Positions 1 through 7,299 of a DNA stretch of 64,000 nucleotides are shown here, piece by piece. This DNA is from JADKIH01 sp031367345 (lineage in GTDB: Bacteria; Bacteroidota; Bacteroidia; AKYH767-A; 2013-40CM-41-45). Made by a program: the position numbers and the translations under genes. Positions within the stretch are counted from its first letter, which is position 1, and each line of letters starts with the position of its first letter. Under the pieces are notes generated by a model, which did no database searches, had not been told where the DNA came from, and saw only the letters and a program-made list of their open reading frames with translations. The stretch is from assembly GCA_031367345.1 (NCBI GenBank), contig JANLPR010000108.1:1-64000 (forward strand). The letters run 5' to 3'.

Positions 1-183
1 GGGTGTTTGCCCGGGACCACCTAACCTAGCATTGATATTTGCTGCATTCGCAAATGCCGGAGTTGCTCCGCAGAAAATGATCTCATCGGGATCAGTTTGT
101 TGAGGTAAAGTTTGTGCATTCAACTTACACATAAAATTCAAAAGGAAGAATGCCAGAATGATTAATTTTGTAGTGTTGGTCAT
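1..183 (-). CDS. Secreted protein, N-terminal fragment (runs off the left edge)
   Basis: Reading leftwards from an ATG at 183 there is an open frame of 61 codons to base 1 with no stop. It begins MTNTTKLIILAFFLL and reaches a likely signal-peptidase site at about residue 24 (LNA|QTLPQQ). The mature part visible is short and has one Cys (IIFCGATPAF). The signal peptide and the neighbouring secreted genes suggest an exported, possibly T9SS-sorted product. The body lies outside the window, so no function can be given. Confidence 0.6.
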   Translation of the reverse strand, partial: MTNTTKLIILAFFLLNFMCKLNAQTLPQQTDPDEIIFCGATPAFANAANINARLGGPGQTP

Positions 184-229
184 GTGTGTTTTATTTAAAA
201 GTTAAATTATATGCAAGTTTATTAATTCA

Positions 230-838
230 CTATTGCTTAATCATAATAGTTTTTTTGCTTATTATTCCATTAGAATAATATAGAAAATACATTCCACATG
301 TTAAAAAGGAAACATCAAGGCTATTTAAACCGAATCCGATTTCTTTAAATAATAATTGATTCCCAGTTGTATTGTAAATTTTAATATATCCTTCTTCAAA
401 GTGACTTTCAAAATATAGCTTGTCAGAGAATGGGTTCGGAAAAACACTGAACTCGCCATTCGATTGTTCTAAACTTTTATCGGATGTTATAACATTGCAA
501 ATAATATTATTTGGATAGTCGACAAGAACAGTATGAACACTTGAATCTATTGATCCATTGCTGCATATTCCAAATACTTTTACAATGTACGTTCCGGGAT
601 ATGAAAAGCATGTTCCTCCATGCTGACTATTCCCTGTAAGTCCATTTCCGTAGTCCCAAAAATAACTTGTAACAATGCAACTGCAATAGTTCTGAAATCC
701 CATGCAGACTTGACGATTAACTGTGTCTATTGTAATAGGGCTACAAGTGAATTGACAATCCGCATTTGATTTTTTTGGTAAAATGAAAATCAAGAATAAA
801 ATAAAAATGGCTGCTGCCTTCAAATTTATTTTCATCAT
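230..838 (-). CDS. Secreted PKD-domain protein with T9SS type A sorting domain
   Basis: A 202-residue protein with a signal peptide (about residues 1-26, ending KKSNA), a single PKD-like Ig module (about 30-108, with YFWDYGNG and the PGTYIVKVF strand typical of PKD) and a C-terminal sorting domain (about 128-202, starting VFPNPFSD and ending in KKTIMIKQ). The PKD segment is unusually Cys-rich (at least six Cys), suggesting disulfides outside the cell. It would be secreted by T9SS and anchored or released at the surface. It is short for a T9SS cargo, with essentially one domain plus the tail. The role (adhesion or matrix) is inferred only from the fold. Confidence 0.8.
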   Translation of the reverse strand: MMKINLKAAAIFILFLIFILPKKSNADCQFTCSPITIDTVNRQVCMGFQNYCSCIVTSYFWDYGNGLTGNSQHGGTCFSYPGTYIVKVFGICSNGSIDSSVHTVLVDYPNNIICNVITSDKSLEQSNGEFSVFPNPFSDKLYFESHFEEGYIKIYNTTGNQLLFKEIGFGLNSLDVSFLTCGMYFLYYSNGIISKKTIMIKQ

Positions 839-987
839 AAAGTCAAATTAAAAACTATAATAACAATCTCTGTCCTTAAAAAATCTCCGTAGAATTTCAG
901 ATTGGTTTTTCAAAAGTAAAAAGATTTTTCACAAATCCAAATCTGAATCAATTAAATTAACAATAATTCTTCCGTAGACATCATCGA

Positions 988-1070
988 TTAGCGAATCACC
1001 CAAAACCCTCTTAGCGAATCCTAAGCGAATCAATCCCGAGTCCTAACGGCTCCTAACGTCTCCTAATGAA
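988..1070. repeat. Short degenerate repeats TTAGCGAATC and TCCTAACGNC
   Basis: Downstream of the tRNA-Cys terminator lie three copies of an AGCGAATC-containing decamer (988-997, 1011-1020, 1022-1031). They are followed by three head-to-tail 10-bp units TCCTAACGGC, TCCTAACGTC and TCCTAATGAA at 1041-1070. No ORF is supported across them. They look like a small non-coding repeat cluster of unknown role. Confidence 0.6.
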
Positions 1071-1104
1071 AACAAAAAAGCCTCATTCTTGCGAAATGAG
1101 GCTT
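1071..1104 (-). terminator. Rho-independent terminator of tRNA-Cys
   Basis: A 10-bp perfect stem (AAGCCTCATT at 1078-1087 pairing with AATGAGGCTT at 1095-1104) with a 7-nt loop. On the minus strand it is followed by a T-rich tract (the plus strand reads aacaaaaaag at 1071-1080). It lies just downstream of the minus-strand tRNA-Cys. Confidence 0.8.
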
Positions 1105-1127
1105 GATGTCTTCTAATGAATAGAAAT

Positions 1128-1201
1128 TGGAGGTCCCGAGCGGATTCGAACCGCTGTACGAGCTTTTGCAGAGCTCTGCCTAGCCACTCGGCCACAGGAC
1201 C
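1128..1201 (-). tRNA. tRNA-Cys (anticodon GCA)
   Basis: Folding the minus strand from 1201 gives acceptor arm GGTCCTG/CGGGACC, a D arm, anticodon stem GAGCT/AGCTC with loop CTGCAAA (anticodon GCA, Cys), T arm AGCGG-TTCGAAT-CCGCT, discriminator U73 (characteristic of tRNA-Cys) and an encoded CCA at 1130-1128. It is an isolated single tRNA gene followed by its own terminator. Confidence 0.95.
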
Positions 1202-1523
1202 TTTTTTTAAGGTGTGCAATGATACTAAAAAAAGTCGTTCATTCTCCCAATTTTTAGCGCCTTTTCTGCTTTTTTTAGTGGATTAACCACTATTTCAACG
1301 TGTTGAATTTACCTCGCCTTCCAATTGCTTGCCTTGTGATCTATTTTCCTCGCTCTATTTTCCTTCATATTCTACTCGTTCACTTTCTTCGCTCCTTCTA
1401 TTGCTAGCTTTTCTCTTCTCCATTCTTTGCGTTTTAATCCCCGATCTCTATTCCTCCCCAAGCATTTTAATCTACTCACCACTTATTATTGAATTCACCC
1501 CGCTTCAAAACTACATTGAATGT
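1202..1523. other. Intergenic, with pyrimidine-rich stretch
   Basis: The interval lies between tRNA-Cys and the T9SS gene starting at 1524. From about 1310 the plus strand is strongly pyrimidine-biased (runs of ctc/ttc/ctt) and is open in the frame of the downstream gene. However, the signal peptide begins only at Met 1524, so I treat this stretch as 5' untranslated. No promoter matching TAnnTTTG with the right spacing was found. Confidence 0.5.
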
Positions 1524-3671
1524 ATGAAGCACTTTTCTTTTTCTTCCTTAAAAATATTTTTTGTAGTTGGAATTATTTTCAACGCAAACTATTTCTCCTT
1601 TGCGCAAAATAATTTCGTTCGCCAATGGGATCATCGGTACGGAGGAACGGCAAACGATAAACTCCAAGTTTTTTTTCCTACGTCCGATCATGGATTTTTT
1701 ATTGGCGGATCTTCTTTGTCGTCTAACGATGGAAATAAATCGCAACCTTCTCGCGGAGGTCTCGACTACTATGTAATCAAAACGGATTCGCTCGGATTAA
1801 AAATATGGGATGCACGCTTCGGTGGTTCGCTCGACGATGAACTTACTTCTGCGCATCAAACTTCCGATGGCGGATTTATTCTCGGTGGCTCTTCTCGCTC
1901 TAACAATAACGGCGATAAGTCGCAGTCGAATTGGGATAATACTACTCATAATTACAACGACTACTGGATTGTAAAAATTGATGCTGCAGGAAATAAACAG
2001 TGGGACAAACGTTTCGGTGGTATTTACGACGACAAAATGAATGCAGTTATTCAAACCAATGATGGCGGTTTTCTTCTTGGCGGCTATTCTGAATCGACGG
2101 CCTCCGGCGATCGCACTGAAACAACTCGAGGTGGTCCCGATTATTGGATCGTGAAAACGGATGCTAGCGGAAATAAACAATGGGACAAACGCTTCGGTGG
2201 AAATCGTAACGAACAACTAACTTCACTCATCCAAACGTTCAACGGAAATTTTGTTCTCGGTGGTTTCACTTGGTCTGATCCCGTAGGCGACAATACTCAA
2301 AGTTGTCGTGGCCCTGTTACTACTTGCGATTATTGGGTGGTGAAAGTTAGCGCGACAGGAAATAAAATTTGGGACAAACGTTACGGCGGTGCTGCTAACG
2401 ACAATCTTATTTCACTTTCAGAATGCAACGATCACGGATTAATTATTGGTGGTTATTCGTATTCTTCTTCCGGAAATGAAAAAACAGATCCGAACAATGG
2501 TGCTGTAAACACTGCCGATTTTTGGATTATCAAAACAGATGTTGATGGAAATAAAAAATGGGATAAAACAATTGGTGGAAATATGAATGAAGATGAGTTT
2601 GGGAAAATTTATCAGGCGAACGATGGTGGTTATTTTCTTTCCGGCGCTTCTTATTCCGGCACTAATGGCGACAAAACAGAAATCAATTTAGGTGCAGAAC
2701 AAAGCTGGGTGGTTAAACTCGATGAGTCGGGAAATGTAAAATGGGACAAAACAATTTTTAATCCGGGCCACGATGAAAAAGGGTTTGGTTATTTATTAAA
2801 TGATGGAAGTATCGTTCTTGCAAATTATTCTAACGGAGCAATTGGTGGATATAAAACCGAAGACGATTTTGATGCAAACCATATTACTTACGATCTGTGG
2901 ATCGTAAAACTTCAAAATGCTGTTCCGCCAGTTGCCGATTTTATCGCATCGAACCAAACTGTTTGTTGCAACACGTGCATCAATTTTATCGATCGTTCAG
3001 TACACGCTACCTCGTATCATTGGATCTTTCAAGGTGCCTCCGTTGTAAATAATTTTTCATCGTCGCCAACAAATGTTTGTTATTATGTTCCGGGTAATTA
3101 TGATGTAACATTGATTGTCTCAAACGATTTTGGCAGTGATACCGTTGTCATGACAAATTACATTCATGTGCTTAACAGGCCTCCGGCAATTCAAATTACG
3201 CAGATAGGAGATACACTGTTTGCTCCGCAAGGATTTGCTTCTTACCAATGGTATTTTCAAAACTCGCAAATTGTTTTTGCTAATCGATATTATTATGTGA
3301 TACAGCAAAGCGGAAATTATAGTGTATCAGCTTTCGATATCAACGATTGTGTAAGTTCTGCGGAGGTAAAATTTGTGACTACAGGAATTGAACATCTCGA
3401 TCTTTCAAAAGCTGCAATGCAAGTTTTTCCAAATCCGGCGCACGATAATTTTGTGGTGAGTTTTCATTTTCCGGATCGAAGAAAATCTGTAACTATAAAT
3501 ATTTACAACGAACTCGCTTCACTTGTTTTGCATGATGTTGTGAATTTATCTGATAATGATCTTGAATATATTATTAATTGTTCTTCCTGGAAAAACGGAA
3601 TTTATTTGATCACACTCGATAATGGTTTTGAACTGATCACGAAGAAAATAATCGTTGATCGTGAAAGATGA
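1524..3671 (+). CDS. Secreted T9SS protein with tandem DGGF/LGGxS repeats and PKD domain
   Basis: The start is placed at 1524 because a typical signal peptide (MKHFSFSSLKIFFVVG... ending FSFA|QN) begins there. The open frame continues upstream to 1329 but has no signal features. The 715-residue product carries six to seven repeats of about 65-70 residues (about 23-465). Each has a KWDKRFGG strand, a TNDGGFLLGG core, a GDKT turn and DYWIVKTD, a pattern typical of a secreted beta-propeller or solenoid. A Cys-rich PKD domain follows (about 466-550), then a type A sorting domain (about 633-715, VFPNPAHD). Probably a surface or released protein; ligand unknown. Confidence 0.82.
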   Translation: MKHFSFSSLKIFFVVGIIFNANYFSFAQNNFVRQWDHRYGGTANDKLQVFFPTSDHGFFIGGSSLSSNDGNKSQPSRGGLDYYVIKTDSLGLKIWDARFGGSLDDELTSAHQTSDGGFILGGSSRSNNNGDKSQSNWDNTTHNYNDYWIVKIDAAGNKQWDKRFGGIYDDKMNAVIQTNDGGFLLGGYSESTASGDRTETTRGGPDYWIVKTDASGNKQWDKRFGGNRNEQLTSLIQTFNGNFVLGGFTWSDPVGDNTQSCRGPVTTCDYWVVKVSATGNKIWDKRYGGAANDNLISLSECNDHGLIIGGYSYSSSGNEKTDPNNGAVNTADFWIIKTDVDGNKKWDKTIGGNMNEDEFGKIYQANDGGYFLSGASYSGTNGDKTEINLGAEQSWVVKLDESGNVKWDKTIFNPGHDEKGFGYLLNDGSIVLANYSNGAIGGYKTEDDFDANHITYDLWIVKLQNAVPPVADFIASNQTVCCNTCINFIDRSVHATSYHWIFQGASVVNNFSSSPTNVCYYVPGNYDVTLIVSNDFGSDTVVMTNYIHVLNRPPAIQITQIGDTLFAPQGFASYQWYFQNSQIVFANRYYYVIQQSGNYSVSAFDINDCVSSAEVKFVTTGIEHLDLSKAAMQVFPNPAHDNFVVSFHFPDRRKSVTINIYNELASLVLHDVVNLSDNDLEYIINCSSWKNGIYLITLDNGFELITKKIIVDRER

Positions 3672-3771
3672 TATGTAAAGAATGTTTTGGCATATTAAAT
3701 TATTATCGACTTTATAAAGCCGGATCGATTGCCGCCCATTTTTATTTTGGTTCGGTCTAGGTTGGTGCTTG

Positions 3772-3816
3772 CATTTTCTTTCTGCGTTTATCTGCGGATT
3801 CTGCGGGAGAAAAAAT
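3772..3816 (+). repeat. Interspersed triple-TCTGCG repeat, copy A
   Basis: The sequence contains three TCTGCG cores spaced 10 then 9 bp apart, followed by GGAG and an A6 run, in a 273-bp gap without a gene. The same spacing recurs at 54964-55006 (same strand) and at 62318-62357 (opposite strand), so this is a dispersed non-coding repeat family. Confidence 0.75.
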
Positions 3817-3944
3817 TGAATAAATAATTTCCAACAAATCAAATTAAGTAAAATTATTTACAGAGAGATGTCAGTTAATTTACCTGAAACATGCCGAGTA
3901 TTTAACTAAACCACTATCTTCGTTCAATATTTATAAATTAATTA

Positions 3945-4979
3945 ATGAAGAAGTCGAATTATATTTTTCTTGTCGTGATCGGAATTACATTGAGCTCATG
4001 TTTCAAACCTTTTCATCAATTCTCGCATTACACTCCTCCTCCAAAACCGAATTATGACGTAGATAAAAACTGGGCCGCTTTGCCTGATAGAAAGGATAGT
4101 GCCGATGCTGTGCCGTTGAACAGCACAGAAAAAGACAATCAAAGTAGTGCAAAGGTCGATGTGTTTTATATATATCCGACACTCAATTTCAGCCAAGCCG
4201 GATGGAATGCAAAAGTTGATGATAAAAAATTGAACAAGCGAGTAGACAAATATCCGATTCGAATGCAGGCCAGTGTGTTTAATGGAAGTTGCAAAGTCTA
4301 TTCGCCTCGTTATCGCCAAGCAACATTTGCTTCGTTCTTAGTGAAGAAAGGTGATGACGGGAAACTCGCTTTAGATCTCGCTTATCAAGATGTAAAAGCC
4401 GCGTTTGATTATTATTTAAAGAATTACAATCATGGACGTCCATTTATTATTGCCGGACATTCACAAGGTAGCCGCCATGCATATCGATTGCTCAATGAAT
4501 TCATCAATAAGAATGATACGTTGAGAAAAAAAATGATTGCGGCGTATGTAATTGGATTTAGTACGAATGAAAAATTTTCGGCCATTCCTTCGTGCGATTC
4601 TGCAAGTCAAAATGGATGTTTGATAAGTTGGAATACGTATAAGTGGGGTGCAACAACAGAAAATAAATATTTAGGACAAAATATTTATTGTACAAATCCA
4701 TTGTCGTGGAAGTGCGACACTACTTATATTTCATCAACAAAAAACTTAGGAGGAGTCGATAGAGATTTTAAATTAATTCCGAATGCTTGTGATGCTCAAG
4801 TTGTAAATGGGATTGTATGGGTGCACAAACCTAAGCAAGGCCGTTTTGTAAAGTTTATGAAAAATTATCATATAAGTGACTACAGTTTGTTTTATATGAA
4901 CATTCGCGAAAATGTGGCAACACGTGTTAAGGAGTATTTAAAAATTAATTCCGGTGATCAAGTTCAAAGCAGAAATTAA
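3945..4979 (+). CDS. DUF3089 family lipoprotein, alpha/beta-hydrolase
   Basis: A 344-residue protein with a lipoprotein signal (lipobox ending SSC, Cys19), so it is probably anchored at the periplasmic or outer-membrane face. It resembles the DUF3089 branch of alpha/beta hydrolases: VDVFYIYPTL strand at about 71-80, SPRYRQATF at about 120-128, and nucleophile elbow GHSQGS with Ser173. A C-terminal His that could complete the triad lies around GIVWVHKPKQG. The family is annotated as lipase-like but the substrate is unknown. The next gene starts inside its last codons, implying cotranscription. Confidence 0.82.
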   Translation: MKKSNYIFLVVIGITLSSCFKPFHQFSHYTPPPKPNYDVDKNWAALPDRKDSADAVPLNSTEKDNQSSAKVDVFYIYPTLNFSQAGWNAKVDDKKLNKRVDKYPIRMQASVFNGSCKVYSPRYRQATFASFLVKKGDDGKLALDLAYQDVKAAFDYYLKNYNHGRPFIIAGHSQGSRHAYRLLNEFINKNDTLRKKMIAAYVIGFSTNEKFSAIPSCDSASQNGCLISWNTYKWGATTENKYLGQNIYCTNPLSWKCDTTYISSTKNLGGVDRDFKLIPNACDAQVVNGIVWVHKPKQGRFVKFMKNYHISDYSLFYMNIRENVATRVKEYLKINSGDQVQSRN

Positions 4980-5463
4980 AAAATTTGCAAAGAAAGGGGA
5001 GAAGTCCGGTTGGTCATACGTGGAGATCTCTTCCACGCAAGCCAACAAAATTAAACCCGACACTAAAAAATCGTTTCGTGTAAAAGGAATGATTGATCAC
5101 CAATCAATTTCTTCTTTGGCATTATTTCCGATGGGTAATGGAGCATTCATTTTGCCACTGAAAACTGAACTTCGAAAAAAGTTAGGGAAAGATACAGGCG
5201 ATAAGGTCGAACTGCAATTGGAGGTCGATACAAAAGTTTATCAAATGAATAAGGAGCTTATGCTTTGTTTAAAAGAAGAGCCGGAAGCCAATAGTAAATT
5301 TAATAAACAGCCATTATCCTATAGAAAATATTATTCTAAATGGGTCGAGACTGCAAAGACAACTGAAACCAAAGCCCGGAGAATTGGTGCAATCATGAAT
5401 GGGATGATTGGCGGTTTAACTTTTCCGGAGATAATGAAGTTGTCGAGTAGTTTAAAAAAGTAA
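4954..5463 (+). CDS. DUF1905 / YdeI (OmpD-associated) family protein
   Basis: 169 residues, apparently initiating at GTG 4954, since the family normally starts MxKFKAEI and the product begins IKFKAEIKKF. The N-terminal DUF1905 beta-barrel domain (about 1-95, with GWSYVEI and FRVKGMIDH) is followed by a YdeI-like helical tail (about 115-169, LSYRKYYSKWVETAKTTETKARRI). Such proteins are cytoplasmic and loosely linked to bacteriocin or peptide-stress protection; the biochemical role is not established. It overlaps the upstream hydrolase gene by 26 bp in another frame. Confidence 0.8.
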   Translation: MIKFKAEIKKFAKKGEKSGWSYVEISSTQANKIKPDTKKSFRVKGMIDHQSISSLALFPMGNGAFILPLKTELRKKLGKDTGDKVELQLEVDTKVYQMNKELMLCLKEEPEANSKFNKQPLSYRKYYSKWVETAKTTETKARRIGAIMNGMIGGLTFPEIMKLSSSLKK

Positions 5464-5591
5464 TTTGTTTTCAATCAATTCGATTTTATTTGTTGAAAAA
5501 AGTATGTCGTGTTCATTTTTTCTGGTATTGTTTTATTTATTATTGCTCTTGGAAATTATTCCGCAACCATTTTTCTAATGCAGCAATATAA

Positions 5592-6644
5592 TTGAAGAAG
5601 CATTTATTTTTCGTTTTTTTATTGGGGGTAATTTCGGCCACTGTAAATGCACAGTTCGATAGTTTATATGCAGTTCGGTATCCTGAAAAGCTTGGAATTA
5701 GTATTTTTCAAAGTAAGCCATCGTACAATATTAATATTTCTCAAAAATTGTCGAAAGATTCGTTGGGATTGTCGCCAATGAATTACTCAACTCTCAACAA
5801 AAATGTAACAGGATTTGGTTTTTTCTATGACAAGATTTCACTCTTCGTAGGTTTTAAAACGCCACTTGATCATAGTGAAAGAATTCGAAAGGGAAGAACG
5901 AACTATACTCAGTTAGCATTGGCAATTACCGGAGTGAAAATTCGAATAGAGGCGAGCTATAGAAACTACAAGGGCTTTTATGATAATAATTCGGTAAACT
6001 ATATTCCTGATTTTTCTGATACGACAAAATATTTTCAGAATACCGACATGAAAAATCATTCGCTTCGACTCAAGGCGTTTTATTTTTTTAATAAGAAAAA
6101 AAGATTTAGTTATGGAGCAGCTTATGTGAATAATGTTCGTCAACTAAAATCAGCAGGGTCGTTAGTAGTAGTTAGCAATTTGTATTTATATGGTATCAAT
6201 GCTCCGACAATAGTTTCTGAACAAATTTCAAAATACTATGTGCCATGGAATAAATGGAATTCTTTTAGTGTTACTGCCTTAACGGCCGGACTAGGTTATA
6301 CTCATACATTCACTATTTTTAAAAGAGCATTTCTAAACGTGTTGTTTTCACTTGGAGTTGAAGAGCAGCATGTAGTAGCCAAATCAATTGAAACCGGTCA
6401 AGTGTATAATGTTTATCGAATGCAGTTGAGTGCGTATGATCTCAGGTCATCTCTAGGGTTTAATTCGTCTTCCTTTTATATATCGTTGCAAAATATTATA
6501 GATGGCAATAGTTATCGTTTGCCACAATTCGATGTTGGGAATGTTTACGTGTCTACGTTCTTAAACATTGGCTATCGGTTTAAAGTAAAAACGCCTTCGT
6601 TTTATAAAAAAATTCAAACAAGTAAATTTTATCGGTCTATTTAA
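5592..6644 (+). CDS. DUF4421-like outer-membrane protein
   Basis: 350 residues with a classical signal peptide (MKKHLFFVFLLGVISATVNA|Q). The start codon is TTG at 5592, immediately after an in-frame stop, so no longer N-terminus is possible. The remainder is rich in alternating aromatic/polar strands (LRLKAFYFFNKKKRFSYG, SFYISLQNII, VSTFLNIGYRF), consistent with an outer-membrane beta-barrel. Overall it resembles the Bacteroidota DUF4421 family; this family call is from memory of the pattern and is moderate. No operon partner is evident; a bidirectional hairpin follows it. Confidence 0.6.
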   Translation: MKKHLFFVFLLGVISATVNAQFDSLYAVRYPEKLGISIFQSKPSYNINISQKLSKDSLGLSPMNYSTLNKNVTGFGFFYDKISLFVGFKTPLDHSERIRKGRTNYTQLALAITGVKIRIEASYRNYKGFYDNNSVNYIPDFSDTTKYFQNTDMKNHSLRLKAFYFFNKKKRFSYGAAYVNNVRQLKSAGSLVVVSNLYLYGINAPTIVSEQISKYYVPWNKWNSFSVTALTAGLGYTHTFTIFKRAFLNVLFSLGVEEQHVVAKSIETGQVYNVYRMQLSAYDLRSSLGFNSSSFYISLQNIIDGNSYRLPQFDVGNVYVSTFLNIGYRFKVKTPSFYKKIQTSKFYRSI

Positions 6645-6664
6645 TTTTAGGTGAATTAAACTAA

Positions 6665-6695
6665 AAATGGTTTGCAAATATTATGCAAACCATTT
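6665..6695. terminator. Bidirectional terminator hairpin
   Basis: AAATGGTTTGCA and TGCAAACCATTT form a 12-bp stem around a 7-nt AT loop. It lies between the plus-strand barrel gene ending at 6644 and the minus-strand AT-hook gene ending at 6705. It can serve both convergent genes. Confidence 0.75.
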
Positions 6696-6704
6696 CCTTA
6701 AATT

Positions 6705-7025
6705 TTATTTTTTTCTTGGAGGCCGTCCTCTTCCTTTTTTCTTTTTAACTGATCCTGCAGGTCTTCCTGCTTTACTTTTTTTCGATCCCGGTGGTCTGCC
6801 CGGTTTTCTTTCTGGAATGCCTGGCGGTCTACCCGGGCCACGCTTTCCTGATTTTGCAGTTGAATTTTTTGCAATGCTTCCAGGAGGTCTTCCCGGACCT
6901 TTACGTGGATTCTGTAAATCTTTTCTGTTAATTAAAATAGTTAGTTTCGATTCTATGCTCCGAAGAGATTCAACAAGTTCTAGTATCCCTTCAACTAAAG
7001 AGCTTTTTGTTTTTGGTCGTGCCAT
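6705..7025 (-). CDS. AT-hook DNA-binding protein
   Basis: A 106-residue basic protein. Residues about 1-40 are a helical, possibly oligomerising segment (LVEGILELVESLRSIESKL). The C-terminal two thirds hold five AT-hook cores: GPGRPPGS, GPGRPPGI, KPGRPPGS, KAGRPAGS and GRGRPPRK, separated by Lys/Ser-rich linkers. AT-hooks insert an Arg-Gly-Arg-Pro-like loop into the minor groove of AT-rich DNA, so this is likely a nucleoid or architectural protein. The plus strand also has an open frame here but it encodes only low-complexity Gly/Leu/Pro and is a shadow. No enzymatic domain is present. Confidence 0.85.
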   Translation of the reverse strand: MARPKTKSSLVEGILELVESLRSIESKLTILINRKDLQNPRKGPGRPPGSIAKNSTAKSGKRGPGRPPGIPERKPGRPPGSKKSKAGRPAGSVKKKKGRGRPPRKK

Positions 7026-7060
7026 ATGATTTAAATTCTATGAATAAAATTTATGAATTC

Positions 7061-7068
7061 CAAAAGTA
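7061..7068 (-). promoter_or_regulatory. Possible -7 element of the AT-hook gene
   Basis: The minus strand reads TACTTTTG, an exact match to TAnnTTTG, about 36 bp before the ATG at 7025. The expected -33 position reads ATG rather than TTG, so only the -7 box is supported. Confidence 0.4.
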
Positions 7069-7299
7069 GGAACTATAAAATGAAAATCATCCAAAAAACG
7101 TTAAATTATTTTGAAGAAAAACCGTCATTCATTTTTTTAAATAGAGAATTGTCAATGCGAACGACAAAAAGGGGATTTAACACCTCAACTTTTATTAATC
7201 AATAAATTTTCAACTGGAATTAAAAAAGTAAATACAGTTTTCCGCAAACTAGAATTCCAATTAAATGGATTACTAATATTAGTTGCGAGAGGGGTTTAA

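Noticed and set aside
1329..1523. N-terminal extension of the 1524 T9SS gene (65 codons)
   Set aside because: Low-complexity sequence with no signal-peptide features; the signal peptide begins at Met 1524, and the extension is more likely leader sequence.
6667..7029. Plus-strand ORF antisense to the AT-hook gene
   Set aside because: Encodes low-complexity Phe/Leu/Gly/Pro sequence; the antisense frame gives five real AT-hook motifs, so this is its shadow.
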